From positions 1 through 20,128 of the forward strand of contig DHPU01000074.1 in the NCBI GenBank assembly GCA_002407935.1: DNA of 20,128 nucleotides, in the 5' to 3' direction. The notes beneath the pieces were generated by a model. That model saw nothing but the letters and a program-made list of their open reading frames with translations. It was not told the DNA's origin and made no database searches. Both the position numbers and the translations under genes were made by a program. The DNA comes from Peptococcaceae bacterium UBA5356. Lineage in GTDB: Bacteria; Bacillota; Peptococcia; DRI-13; DTU073. Shown one piece after another: positions 1 through 6,291 of the stretch (position 1 is the stretch's first letter; each line of letters opens with the position of its first letter).

Positions 1-57
1 ATATTATGGGCTTATTATTAAAAAAGAGAGATGTTTATTTTATTTTCAGTGGATTTG

Positions 58-1551
58 TTATTTTAAATTTTTATTTAATTCAGCACAACGTTGTTTGTAT
101 AGTTCGTAAAGATTATAAGGATGTGTTTTTTTGTAATGTTCAATACTCTTTGTAAAGAATTCGTGAACCCTGGCAGTTCTCTCGGAAACGGGTTTTAGAG
201 TTGTTTCGGGGAGGGAGAAAAACTCAGGGTCATCATTCCATGTATCCATATCAGATGGGATATCTCCAAACTCAAAAGGAGTTGCGTCAAAGGTGTATTT
301 ATCGATGGAATCAACGGCATCATTTACCGTATTTTTGCTGAAGTTGCCCCCAGGGTTGTTGCTCATGTCATTATTGGATATTTTAAAGAGATCGGTGGGA
401 GAAAAATTGTAGATACCAATACCTGGTCCAACTTTGGAATGTGGCCGGGTGTTACTGATTTTATTATCTCTAACGATAGAGGTATAATTACCTTCCGTTG
501 CCCTGATGATTCTACCACCCTTAGCGGTAATGAAATGTCGATGAGTAACGGCGGCCCCATGGCAACCATCGAAGATATTATTTTCAATGACGGTTTGTTC
601 CCAGCCGCAAATCACAACACCGCCGACCCAATCAGCACCTATATTTAAACCGGTATTAAGGAATTTATTAGAAGAGATACGTACACCATGTGCGTAACTT
701 TTGTCGTTTTTGTTAGTGTTGCCGACACGGATCAGCCAGATTCCGGGACCATAGGTGTCTTGCAGGATATTGTTATAGATGGCAATATTATTCATTTTAC
801 TTGTGCCATGTGACTCCAGTTGAATTCCCGGACCTCCATTTTTGTAGACGGCCGTAATGTAGTTATTGTATATTTTAATATTATTACTGTTGTTAGCTCT
901 GATGCCGCTGTTATTACGAGTGGTAAATCGGTTATTATAAGCCTCTAGGTTTTTCATATCTAGGCAAAAGAGTCCGTCATGTCCTAAGCGTTCGACTATA
1001 TTATTATGAAATTTTACGTTAGAGCCCCGTTTGACTCTTAAGCCATCCCCGTGGCTATCATGTAAATACATATCATAAAAGTTGATGTTATGACAGTTCA
1101 CCAAGAAGGTCATATTAAAGTAACCTTCGCCTCTTGGAGACTGTTTATTCCCATCGTGATTACCGTTTATTTCAAAACCATGGATGGTAATATTGCGTTT
1201 TCCTACGGCGTAAATCATCGCTTTATATTTAGGCCATTTTAAGCTGTTGCCTAGTTTCAGTACGGCATTTTTATCGCCGGTAAGAGTGGTATTACTGTCA
1301 ATATTCAGTGTGTCACGAATATCAAAGGTGAAAGGGCCTTGTAAATAGACAGTGGAGCCACTATTTTCAGCGGCCTTTTTCAAAGCTTTGTTAATTTGGA
1401 TATGGTCATTTTTTCCGTCACAGCGAAATTCGGCGCTGTCTTTTCCTACATAATAAATGGCGGCCATGGCATTAGCGGAAAAGGTTGAGATAAACAACAC
1501 AGCGAGATATATCATTAAACTACGAAATAAAAATTTTTTCCGTCCAGACAT
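58..1551 (-). CDS. Secreted right-handed parallel beta-helix protein (pectate-lyase-like fold)
   Basis: The 497-residue product begins with a basic N-terminus and hydrophobic stretch ending in an Ala-x-Ala-type cleavage site (about residues 1-31), so it is probably exported. The body holds many Asn-rich coils of the type NNI/YNN (for example around SNNIKIYNNYI), typical of PbH1 repeats in the pectate lyase/polysaccharide lyase superfamily. The last roughly 80 residues look non-repetitive. I chose the ATG at 1549-1551 because a GGGGGGTGGAG ribosome binding site lies just upstream; an in-frame GTG at 1585-1587 would put extra residues over that site. The family suggests binding or cleavage of a polysaccharide, but I see no catalytic signature, so the substrate is unknown. 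It is divergent from sleB and has its own candidate sigma-H promoter, so an early-sporulation or surface role is an inference. Confidence 0.85.
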   Translation of the reverse strand: MSGRKKFLFRSLMIYLAVLFISTFSANAMAAIYYVGKDSAEFRCDGKNDHIQINKALKKAAENSGSTVYLQGPFTFDIRDTLNIDSNTTLTGDKNAVLKLGNSLKWPKYKAMIYAVGKRNITIHGFEINGNHDGNKQSPRGEGYFNMTFLVNCHNINFYDMYLHDSHGDGLRVKRGSNVKFHNNIVERLGHDGLFCLDMKNLEAYNNRFTTRNNSGIRANNSNNIKIYNNYITAVYKNGGPGIQLESHGTSKMNNIAIYNNILQDTYGPGIWLIRVGNTNKNDKSYAHGVRISSNKFLNTGLNIGADWVGGVVICGWEQTVIENNIFDGCHGAAVTHRHFITAKGGRIIRATEGNYTSIVRDNKISNTRPHSKVGPGIGIYNFSPTDLFKISNNDMSNNPGGNFSKNTVNDAVDSIDKYTFDATPFEFGDIPSDMDTWNDDPEFFSLPETTLKPVSERTARVHEFFTKSIEHYKKTHPYNLYELYKQRCAELNKNLK

Positions 1552-1621
1552 ATCTCCACCCCCCCTTAATTTAGTTTTCTCAACCACAATTTCTAATAAT
1601 TCAGATTAACTTGTATTTATA

Positions 1622-1650
1622 CATTTCGACAAGAGCCCCGTAAATCCTGC
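1622..1650 (-). promoter_or_regulatory. Candidate sigma-H promoter with overlapping Spo0A-box sequence
   Basis: On the minus strand GCAGGATTT (1650-1642) matches the sigma-H -35 consensus RNAGGAWWW fully. After 11 bases comes GTCGAAATG (1630-1622), a partial match to the -10 consensus RNNGAATWW. The sequence TGTCGAA (1631-1625), a perfect core Spo0A box, overlaps the -10 element. The start codon of the beta-helix gene lies about 70 bases downstream. The elements are seen directly; their activity is inferred. Confidence 0.5.
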
Positions 1651-1728
1651 CCTAATGCGGTTTTGTTACAAAAGTTTTACTTTGGTACGCATTCGGCGAA
1701 AAAAGGTTATTTTTTATTTAGGGGGGTA

Positions 1729-1745
1729 TAGTTAAGGTTTAACTA
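1729..1745. promoter_or_regulatory. Perfect 7-bp inverted repeat upstream of sleB (possible operator)
   Basis: TAGTTAA and its exact reverse complement TTAACTA are separated by GGT. The repeat lies about 55 bases before the sleB start, in the 247-bp divergent intergenic region. A GTATA at 1726-1730, resembling a sigma-F/G -35, overlaps the left arm, but no convincing -10 follows. It could be a regulator site or simply an AT-rich coincidence. Confidence 0.35.
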
Positions 1746-1798
1746 ACAAAAAATAAGCCGGAGAAGAATGTTTCAGGATGTCTTAGGGAGGGAAGTAA

Positions 1799-2308
1799 GT
1801 GAAGAAAAAAGTCGTGTTGCTGACCGCCGTGTTGCTAATTTTGCTGGCGGCTCTGTGGCAGCAACTGTGGCATGAGAGCAGGGGCGGGGAAAGAAATAGC
1901 CCGGAGGGAGCCTTGGAAGTAGTTGTAAAAAGCTCTTCTAAAGGGGGAACCGTTTCCAGTAATGATGTCTATGTTCTTTCCAAAATTATTAGCGGAGAAG
2001 CGCGCGGCGAAAGTTATGTGGGACAGGTGGCCGTGGGAGCGGTGATCGTTAACCGTGCAAAAAATCCCAATTTCCCGAATACGGTGTATGGTGTTGTCTT
2101 TGAACCGGGGGCTTTTGATGCGGTCTCGGATGGGCAGTATTATCGTCCACCTGCCGCAGCTGCTGTAAAGGCTGCCCGCGCCGCGATTAATGGTTGGGAT
2201 CCTACCGGGGGAGCGCTATATTATTGGAATCCGGCTACAGCTACTTCAAGGTGGGTTTGGTCCAGACCGGTTATTGCCCGGATTGGCAAACATGTTTTTG
2301 CCCGTTAA
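1799..2308 (+). CDS. sleB: SleB/CwlJ-type spore cortex-lytic cell wall hydrolase
   Basis: This 169-residue protein has an N-terminal hydrophobic segment (about residues 4-24, signal or membrane anchor), a short linker, and a Hydrolase_2 domain from about residue 55 to the end. The domain carries the family motif IISGEARGES with the presumed catalytic Glu, followed by AVIVNRAKNPNFPNTV and the ALYYWNP segment. The family hydrolyses spore cortex peptidoglycan during germination, acting on muramic-delta-lactam-containing glycan. Unlike B. subtilis SleB it lacks the N-terminal peptidoglycan-binding domain, so in length it resembles CwlJ. The ypeB homologue directly downstream argues for SleB. It starts with GTG behind an AGGGAGGGAAG ribosome binding site. 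Forespore (sigma-G) expression is expected from the family, but I could not see a convincing sigma-G promoter. Confidence 0.88.
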   Translation: MKKKVVLLTAVLLILLAALWQQLWHESRGGERNSPEGALEVVVKSSSKGGTVSSNDVYVLSKIISGEARGESYVGQVAVGAVIVNRAKNPNFPNTVYGVVFEPGAFDAVSDGQYYRPPAAAAVKAARAAINGWDPTGGALYYWNPATATSRWVWSRPVIARIGKHVFAR

Positions 2309-2321
2309 AAACCGAAGAGAC

Positions 2322-2370
2322 TATAGTGTTTAGTTTATAGTGTTTAGTTTATAGTTATTAGTTATAGGTT
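2322..2370 (+). repeat. Seven tandem degenerate heptamers between sleB and ypeB
   Basis: The units read TATAGTG, TTTAGTT, TATAGTG, TTTAGTT, TATAGTT, ATTAGTT and ATAGGTT, exactly 49 bases. The first 28 bases are a perfect 14-bp duplication. The array starts 13 bases after the sleB stop and ends 17 bases before the ypeB start, so it would lie in the sleB-ypeB transcript. No function is evident. Confidence 0.85.
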
Positions 2371-2387
2371 CAGGAAGGAAAGGCGGG

Positions 2388-3767
2388 ATGTTGAATATGG
2401 ACAGTAAAAATTGGCGGCAGTGGCTATTGCCGGGCTTACTGGTAATAGCTTTAATCGGGGTTGGGGCGTGGGGATATCAGGAGTCCAGAGTAAGACAAGA
2501 TTTACAAAATAGAGCAGAGAGCCAGTATCAGAAAGCTTATCACGAATTAGTCTGGCATCTGGATAATATTTCGGGCCAACTGGCCCAGGCTTTAGTTACT
2601 TCTTCTAGGGAACAAGCGATTCTGACGATGGCCACTGTTTGGAGACAGGTTTTTGCCGCTCAGTCCAATATAGGGGGATTACCTTTAGCTTTTTTACCGC
2701 TTTCCCAAACGGAAAAGTTTTTAGCCGATACCAGTGATATGGCTAATGCTCTTTTGAGTCAGATCGCTCGGGGGCAAGGCAAGCTTGCCGAACAAAATAT
2801 TAAAACGATTGAAGAGCTATATCAACGTTCCAGAACTTTGGGAGATGATTTGCAGAAATTAGGAGCGAAGATTTTAAATCAGGGATTGAGCTGGACTCAG
2901 GTGGAAGTAGCGTCTTTAGCCGGTGGCGGTAATTTACAAGATAATACGATTATTGATGGGTTTAATTTACTGGAGAAAAAGATGGAACAATATCCGGAAA
3001 TAAATGTGGGGGATGATTTTGCTCCGGTAGAACAGGAAACCAGGAAAGTACGGGGGGAGGAAGAAATCAGTTTAGGAGAAGCGGAAAAAATTGCCCTGAA
3101 TTGGTGGTATCCCACTCCGGGCAAACATCAAGCCTCGCTTAGTTATGAGGGGGTCGGGGATATCCCTACTTATGGCATTGAAATAGCGCCTTTACCTAAG
3201 GAGGGGGCGAGCCCTGTCTATATTGATATTAGCAAGTTAGATGGGTCGGTAATCTGGGCGATGAAAGCTAAAACCCCGGAAAGCAGCAAGCTGGATTTAG
3301 ATGAGGGAGCACAGAAGGGTAAAGCATTTTTGGAGCGGCATAAACTACCCAATTTTGTTTTAGTACAGGCGCAAAAAGAAGATAATATGGGGGTTTATAC
3401 TTTTGTTCCGCGGCAGGGAGAAGTGCTGTTGTATCCGGATCAGGTAAAGATCCAAGTGGCTCTTGATGATGGAGAGATAACCGGTTTCGAAGGGACTCCC
3501 TATTATATGTATCACCGCACCAGGAATTTGCCGGTGCCTAAGTTAAAGGAAAGTGATGTACGTCAAATGGTTAGCCCCAGGCTAAAGTTGGAAATAATTC
3601 GCCCCGCTTTAATCGTGAATACATGGGGGAAGGAGATTTTAACCTGGGAAGCAAGAGGTTCTTTTTATGAAGAAAAATTTGCTATTTTTTATGATGCGGA
3701 AACGGGCAGTGAAGAAATAATTACAAGAATTACCCCTTCCCCCGAGTTTGAGTTTAAAGTTGAATAA
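2388..3767 (+). CDS. ypeB: Germination protein YpeB
   Basis: The 459-residue product, close to the 450 of B. subtilis YpeB, has a single N-terminal membrane helix (about residues 14-31, LLPGLLVIALIGVGAWGY) followed by a long helical region. The C-terminal half contains PepSY-like repeats, each with an S/D-x-x-E-A-x-x-x-A helix start (around GEAEKIALNWW and DEGAQKGKAFL) and a beta segment of the type VQVALDDGEITGFEG. In spore formers YpeB is needed for SleB to localise or remain stable in the spore inner membrane/cortex, and the two are encoded together, as here. An ATG nine bases downstream (2397) is an alternative start with a better-spaced AGGCGGG site. The gene is followed immediately by a REP-like hairpin. 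Confidence 0.92.
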   Translation: MLNMDSKNWRQWLLPGLLVIALIGVGAWGYQESRVRQDLQNRAESQYQKAYHELVWHLDNISGQLAQALVTSSREQAILTMATVWRQVFAAQSNIGGLPLAFLPLSQTEKFLADTSDMANALLSQIARGQGKLAEQNIKTIEELYQRSRTLGDDLQKLGAKILNQGLSWTQVEVASLAGGGNLQDNTIIDGFNLLEKKMEQYPEINVGDDFAPVEQETRKVRGEEEISLGEAEKIALNWWYPTPGKHQASLSYEGVGDIPTYGIEIAPLPKEGASPVYIDISKLDGSVIWAMKAKTPESSKLDLDEGAQKGKAFLERHKLPNFVLVQAQKEDNMGVYTFVPRQGEVLLYPDQVKIQVALDDGEITGFEGTPYYMYHRTRNLPVPKLKESDVRQMVSPRLKLEIIRPALIVNTWGKEILTWEARGSFYEEKFAIFYDAETGSEEIITRITPSPEFEFKVE

Positions 3768-3799
3768 AAGGACACAGGAGAACCGTCCCCCGTGTCTTT
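3767..3799. repeat. REP-like hairpin (GGGGACGG-type), possible terminator of ypeB
   Basis: Arms GGACAC and GTGTC enclose a core that reads GGGGGACGGTTCTCC on the minus strand. From memory, GGGGACGGTTCT hairpins recur in intergenic regions of many Clostridia, often linked with IS200-like RAYT transposases. The 3' arm runs into CTTTG, so it could also terminate transcription. It begins at the last base of the ypeB stop codon. The link to a RAYT family is from memory, not from a search. Confidence 0.55.
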
Positions 3800-3808
3800 G
3801 TATCGACC

Positions 3809-3838
3809 TTGACATGGAGGCAGGAACAAACATATAAT
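3809..3838 (+). promoter_or_regulatory. Strong sigma-A promoter of argS
   Basis: Perfect TTGACA (3809-3814) and perfect TATAAT (3833-3838) are separated by 18 bases. Transcription would start near 3845, leaving a leader of only about 50 bases before argS. That is too short for a T-box riboswitch. Confidence 0.82.
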
Positions 3839-3893
3839 TGTGGTGGTTAACTTAAGTGTCAGCCGGAAATATGTAGGGGAGATGAGTTGTTGA

Positions 3894-5624
3894 ATGAGTA
3901 ATATGGTTGCTGCTAAAAAAGAACAAGTGACATTTGAAATAGAAAAAGCTTTACAACAAGCGAAGACAAAGGGACAGCTGGATTTTCGGGAAATGCCGAA
4001 TTTTGCGGTGGAAATACCGCGGGAAAAAGCGCATGGCGATTTTGCTACTAATGCCGCTCTGCTTTTAAGTAAAGAGACTAAAATGCCGCCCCGGCAAATT
4101 GCGCAAATCATCTTAGCTAATTTGGAGAGTAGTAACAATAACAGTGATAGCAGCAGTGATAGCAGCAGTAATAGCAGCGCCGCTGGTGCTGATAGGTTCG
4201 AGAAGGTGGAAATTGCCGGACCGGGCTTTCTTAATTTTTACTTGGGAACCGGTTGGCTTTATAAATTAGTGCCTCAGATTATTGCTGAGGATAAAAATTT
4301 TGGGAAATCCAGCTTTGGGCAAGGAGAAAAAGTGCAGATCGAGTTCGTTAGTGCTAATCCCACCGGTCTTTTACATATGGGTAATGCCAGGGGAGCTGCG
4401 TTAGGGGATACACTGTGTAATTTATTGAAGGCGGCCGGCTACGAGGTAAGTAAAGAATTTTATATTAATGATGCCGGTAATCAGATTGAGAATTTTGGCA
4501 AATCTTTGGAAGCTCGGTATCTACAGCTTTTAGGAGAAAATGTTGATTTTCCTGAAGAAGGTTATCATGGTGAGGATATTATTGAAACAGTAAAAAAGAT
4601 TATGGCGGAGGTAGGAGATGCTTATTTAAAGGTCGAGGCGTCTTTACGGAGGGAGTTTTTAATTCAAAAAGCGTTGCAAGAGAAAATCTCTAATATCAAA
4701 AATGATTTGGCTCGTTTTGGGGTAGAGTATGATGTTTGGTTTAGCGAACAAACTTTACATGATAGTGGGGCAATTACGAAAACTATTCAGGAGCTTCAGG
4801 AAAAAGGGTATATTTATGAAAAAGAAGGCGCACTTTGGTTGAAGACAACGCAGTTTGGGGATGAAAAAGATGAAGTGATGGTCCGTTCTAATGGCCTTCC
4901 CACTTATTTTGCGGCTGATATAGCTTACCATCAGAATAAATTCGAGAGGGGTTTTCAAAAAGTTATCAATATTTGGGGTGCGGATCATCATGGGCATGTA
5001 GCTCGGATGAAGGGGGCAATGCGTGCTTTAGGCTATGACCCGGAGAAGCTGCAGGTTATTTTAATGCAGTTGGTGCGTCTTTCCCAAGAGGGAGAAATTG
5101 TCCGTATGTCCAAAAGGAGCGGGCAGTATATTACGCTGGCCGAACTAATGGATGAAGTAGGCAGGGATGCGGCACGCTTTTTCTTTGTAATGCGTAGTCC
5201 GGATAGCCATTTGGAGTTTGATTTAGATTTAGCGAAAGAGGAATCGGCGGAAAATCCTGTTTATTATGTGCAGTATGCTCATGCGCGTATTTGTAGTATT
5301 TTAAAGGCCAGTCCTGAAAAACTGACGGAGAGTGGAGCGGCAGATTTTACTTTATTAAAAGAGGATGCTGAAATAGATTTACTGCGTAAGCTTGCGGATT
5401 TTCCTGAGGAGATTATCGAAGCGGCGGTTAGCTATGAACCACATCGTCTCACGAGGTATGCTCATGATTTAGCTTCGCTTTTTCATAGCTTTTATAATAG
5501 CTGCCGTGTTTTGACTGATGAAGAGGAGCTGCGAAAAGCAAGACTGCTTCTTGTGGAGGCCACTCGCATAACTTTGCGTAATGTCCTGCTGTTATTAGGA
5601 GTAAGTACTCCGGAAAGAATGTAG
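3894..5624 (+). CDS. argS: Arginyl-tRNA synthetase
   Basis: This 576-residue class I aminoacyl-tRNA synthetase charges tRNA-Arg with arginine. It has the N-terminal tRNA D-loop recognition domain (about residues 10-120, with EIPREKAHGDFATN), the HIGH-type signature as HMGN at residues 161-164 within ANPTGLLHMGNARG, the KMSK-type MSK at 405-407, and a C-terminal DALR anticodon-binding domain ending in RNVLLLLGVSTPERM. It starts at the ATG at 3894 behind GGGGAGATGAG. An oddity is a Ser/Asn/Asp-rich stretch at about residues 78-97, encoded by a 12-bp tandem repeat, inserted where relatives have a short loop in the N-terminal domain. This explains its length slightly above the 556 residues of B. 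subtilis ArgS. Confidence 0.97.
   Translation: MSNMVAAKKEQVTFEIEKALQQAKTKGQLDFREMPNFAVEIPREKAHGDFATNAALLLSKETKMPPRQIAQIILANLESSNNNSDSSSDSSSNSSAAGADRFEKVEIAGPGFLNFYLGTGWLYKLVPQIIAEDKNFGKSSFGQGEKVQIEFVSANPTGLLHMGNARGAALGDTLCNLLKAAGYEVSKEFYINDAGNQIENFGKSLEARYLQLLGENVDFPEEGYHGEDIIETVKKIMAEVGDAYLKVEASLRREFLIQKALQEKISNIKNDLARFGVEYDVWFSEQTLHDSGAITKTIQELQEKGYIYEKEGALWLKTTQFGDEKDEVMVRSNGLPTYFAADIAYHQNKFERGFQKVINIWGADHHGHVARMKGAMRALGYDPEKLQVILMQLVRLSQEGEIVRMSKRSGQYITLAELMDEVGRDAARFFFVMRSPDSHLEFDLDLAKEESAENPVYYVQYAHARICSILKASPEKLTESGAADFTLLKEDAEIDLLRKLADFPEEIIEAAVSYEPHRLTRYAHDLASLFHSFYNSCRVLTDEEELRKARLLLVEATRITLRNVLLLLGVSTPERM
4143..4178 (+). repeat. 12-bp tandem repeat inside argS
   Basis: Three copies of AGTGATAGCAGC (the third has AGTAAT) encode SDSS, SDSS and SNSS, residues 84-95 of ArgS. 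The unit is a multiple of three, so gain or loss keeps the frame. Serine/asparagine-rich codons extend a little on both sides. Confidence 0.9.
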
Positions 5625-5656
5625 CCTAAAAATATTTTATTATTTATTCAAAGCTT

Positions 5657-5686
5657 GCAGGAAAATGGGCAATATAATGAGAATAG
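5657..5686 (+). promoter_or_regulatory. Overlapping candidate sigma-H and sigma-A elements upstream of rpoE
   Basis: GCAGGAAAA (5657-5665) matches the sigma-H -35 fully, and after 12 bases TGAGAATAG (5678-5686) carries the GAATA core of the sigma-H -10. A perfect sigma-A -10 TATAAT lies between them (5673-5678) but has no good -35. A 10-bp palindrome AGAATATTCT follows at 5688-5697. The rpoE ATG is about 40 bases downstream. Confidence 0.42.
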
Positions 5687-5724
5687 GAGAATATTCTTGT
5701 TATATCTGATAAGGGGTGTTGCTA

Positions 5725-6099
5725 ATGGGAGAGTCGGAAGTAGACATAATTTATCAGGTACTGAAGTCTTCTGTTGATCGTCAAGGGAAGAGTTTAAGGG
5801 AGCTGTTACAGCAGATTTTTACGACCCAAGGCTGGCCGTTAGATGACCATCAAAGAATGGCGTCTATTCATACGCAGCTTACTTTAGACAATCGCTTTAT
5901 TTGTTTGGGTCAAGGTAATTGGGGTTTGCGCGAATGGACACAGGCAAAAGTTGTTAGACGCAATCTTGCCTATGGAGCGCATAATCCCCCCTTTCATCGC
6001 CGATCCTTACAAAATGAGATTGAGGGTGAAGAGAAAGAACTTGCTAACAAATTTGATAATACGGTTAAAGAGGGAGAGGATGAATGGGAAGAAGACTAA
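5725..6099 (+). CDS. rpoE: DNA-directed RNA polymerase delta subunit
   Basis: The 124-residue protein has the HARE-HTH/ASXL-type winged-helix N-terminal domain of delta (about residues 1-85, with the DNRFICLGQGNWGLREW motif) and a short acidic C-terminal tail ending in GEDEWEED. Delta binds core RNA polymerase, lowers non-specific nucleic acid binding and speeds recycling. Its position between argS and pyrG fits the Firmicute order rpoE-pyrG. I start it at the ATG at 5725, eight bases after AAGGGG; a GTG at 5716 is in frame but overlaps that site. The tail is much shorter than in B. subtilis delta (about 173 residues), leaving only about 20 mostly acidic residues. Confidence 0.88.
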   Translation: MGESEVDIIYQVLKSSVDRQGKSLRELLQQIFTTQGWPLDDHQRMASIHTQLTLDNRFICLGQGNWGLREWTQAKVVRRNLAYGAHNPPFHRRSLQNEIEGEEKELANKFDNTVKEGEDEWEED

Positions 6100-6130
6100 G
6101 CGAGCCGGGTAAAACCGGCTGCTTTTATGT
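6100..6130 (+). terminator. Probable intrinsic terminator of rpoE
   Basis: Arms AGCCGG (6103-6108) and CCGGCT (6115-6120) are perfectly complementary, with a GC pair continuing beyond a one-base bulge. They are followed by GCTTTTATG, a modest U tract. It starts right after the rpoE stop. An AT-rich inverted repeat TTTAAAG/CTTTAAA follows at about 6141-6159. Confidence 0.6.
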
Positions 6131-6176
6131 GTTTACCCTTTTTAAAGGTACTCTTTAAAGCTAATTAAAAACGTTG

Positions 6177-6205
6177 TTGACGTAAGTGCAGGGGAAGTAT
6201 AAAAT
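6177..6205 (+). promoter_or_regulatory. Candidate sigma-A promoter of pyrG
   Basis: TTGACG (6177-6182) and TAAAAT (6200-6205) are 17 bases apart. Transcription would start near 6212, giving an approximately 80-base leader made up mostly of 13-bp tandem repeats. The start region does not begin with GGGC, so the B. subtilis reiterative-transcription attenuation of pyrG is not supported. Confidence 0.55.
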
Positions 6206-6207
6206 TT

Positions 6208-6272
6208 AAAAGGTATGTTAAAAAGGCATGCTAAAAATAAATACTAAAAATAAATGTTAAAAATGACTGCAA
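6208..6272 (+). repeat. 13-bp tandem repeat in the pyrG leader
   Basis: Four units and a degenerate fifth: AAAAGGTATGTTA, AAAAGGCATGCTA, AAAATAAATACTA, AAAATAAATGTTA, then AAAATGACTGCAA. Units pair up as two GG-type followed by two TA-type. The block lies between the candidate promoter and the pyrG ribosome binding site (GGGAGGAGGGG). Confidence 0.8.
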
Positions 6273-6291
6273 GGGAGGAGGGGAAGAAGTT

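Noticed and set aside
439..648. Forward-strand small open frame inside the beta-helix gene
   Set aside because: It is the reverse of the repeat-rich coding sequence and has no ribosome binding site or recognisable product.
1660..1798. Sigma-G promoter for sleB
   Set aside because: A GTATA resembling a -35 is present, but no CATnnTA-type -10 lies at proper spacing. I could not support it.
3839..3893. Possible T-box riboswitch before argS
   Set aside because: The leader is only about 50 bases after a strong promoter, with no specifier hairpin, no T-box sequence and no terminator/antiterminator pair.
6208..6272. CRISPR-like array
   Set aside because: The 13-bp units are contiguous with no spacers, and no cas genes are near. 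The other repeat tracts likewise lack spacers.
6100..6291. Bacillus-type pyrG attenuator with GGGC-initiated reiterative transcription
   Set aside because: The hairpin present lies right after the rpoE stop and upstream of the candidate pyrG promoter. The likely transcript start is AT-rich with no GGGC.
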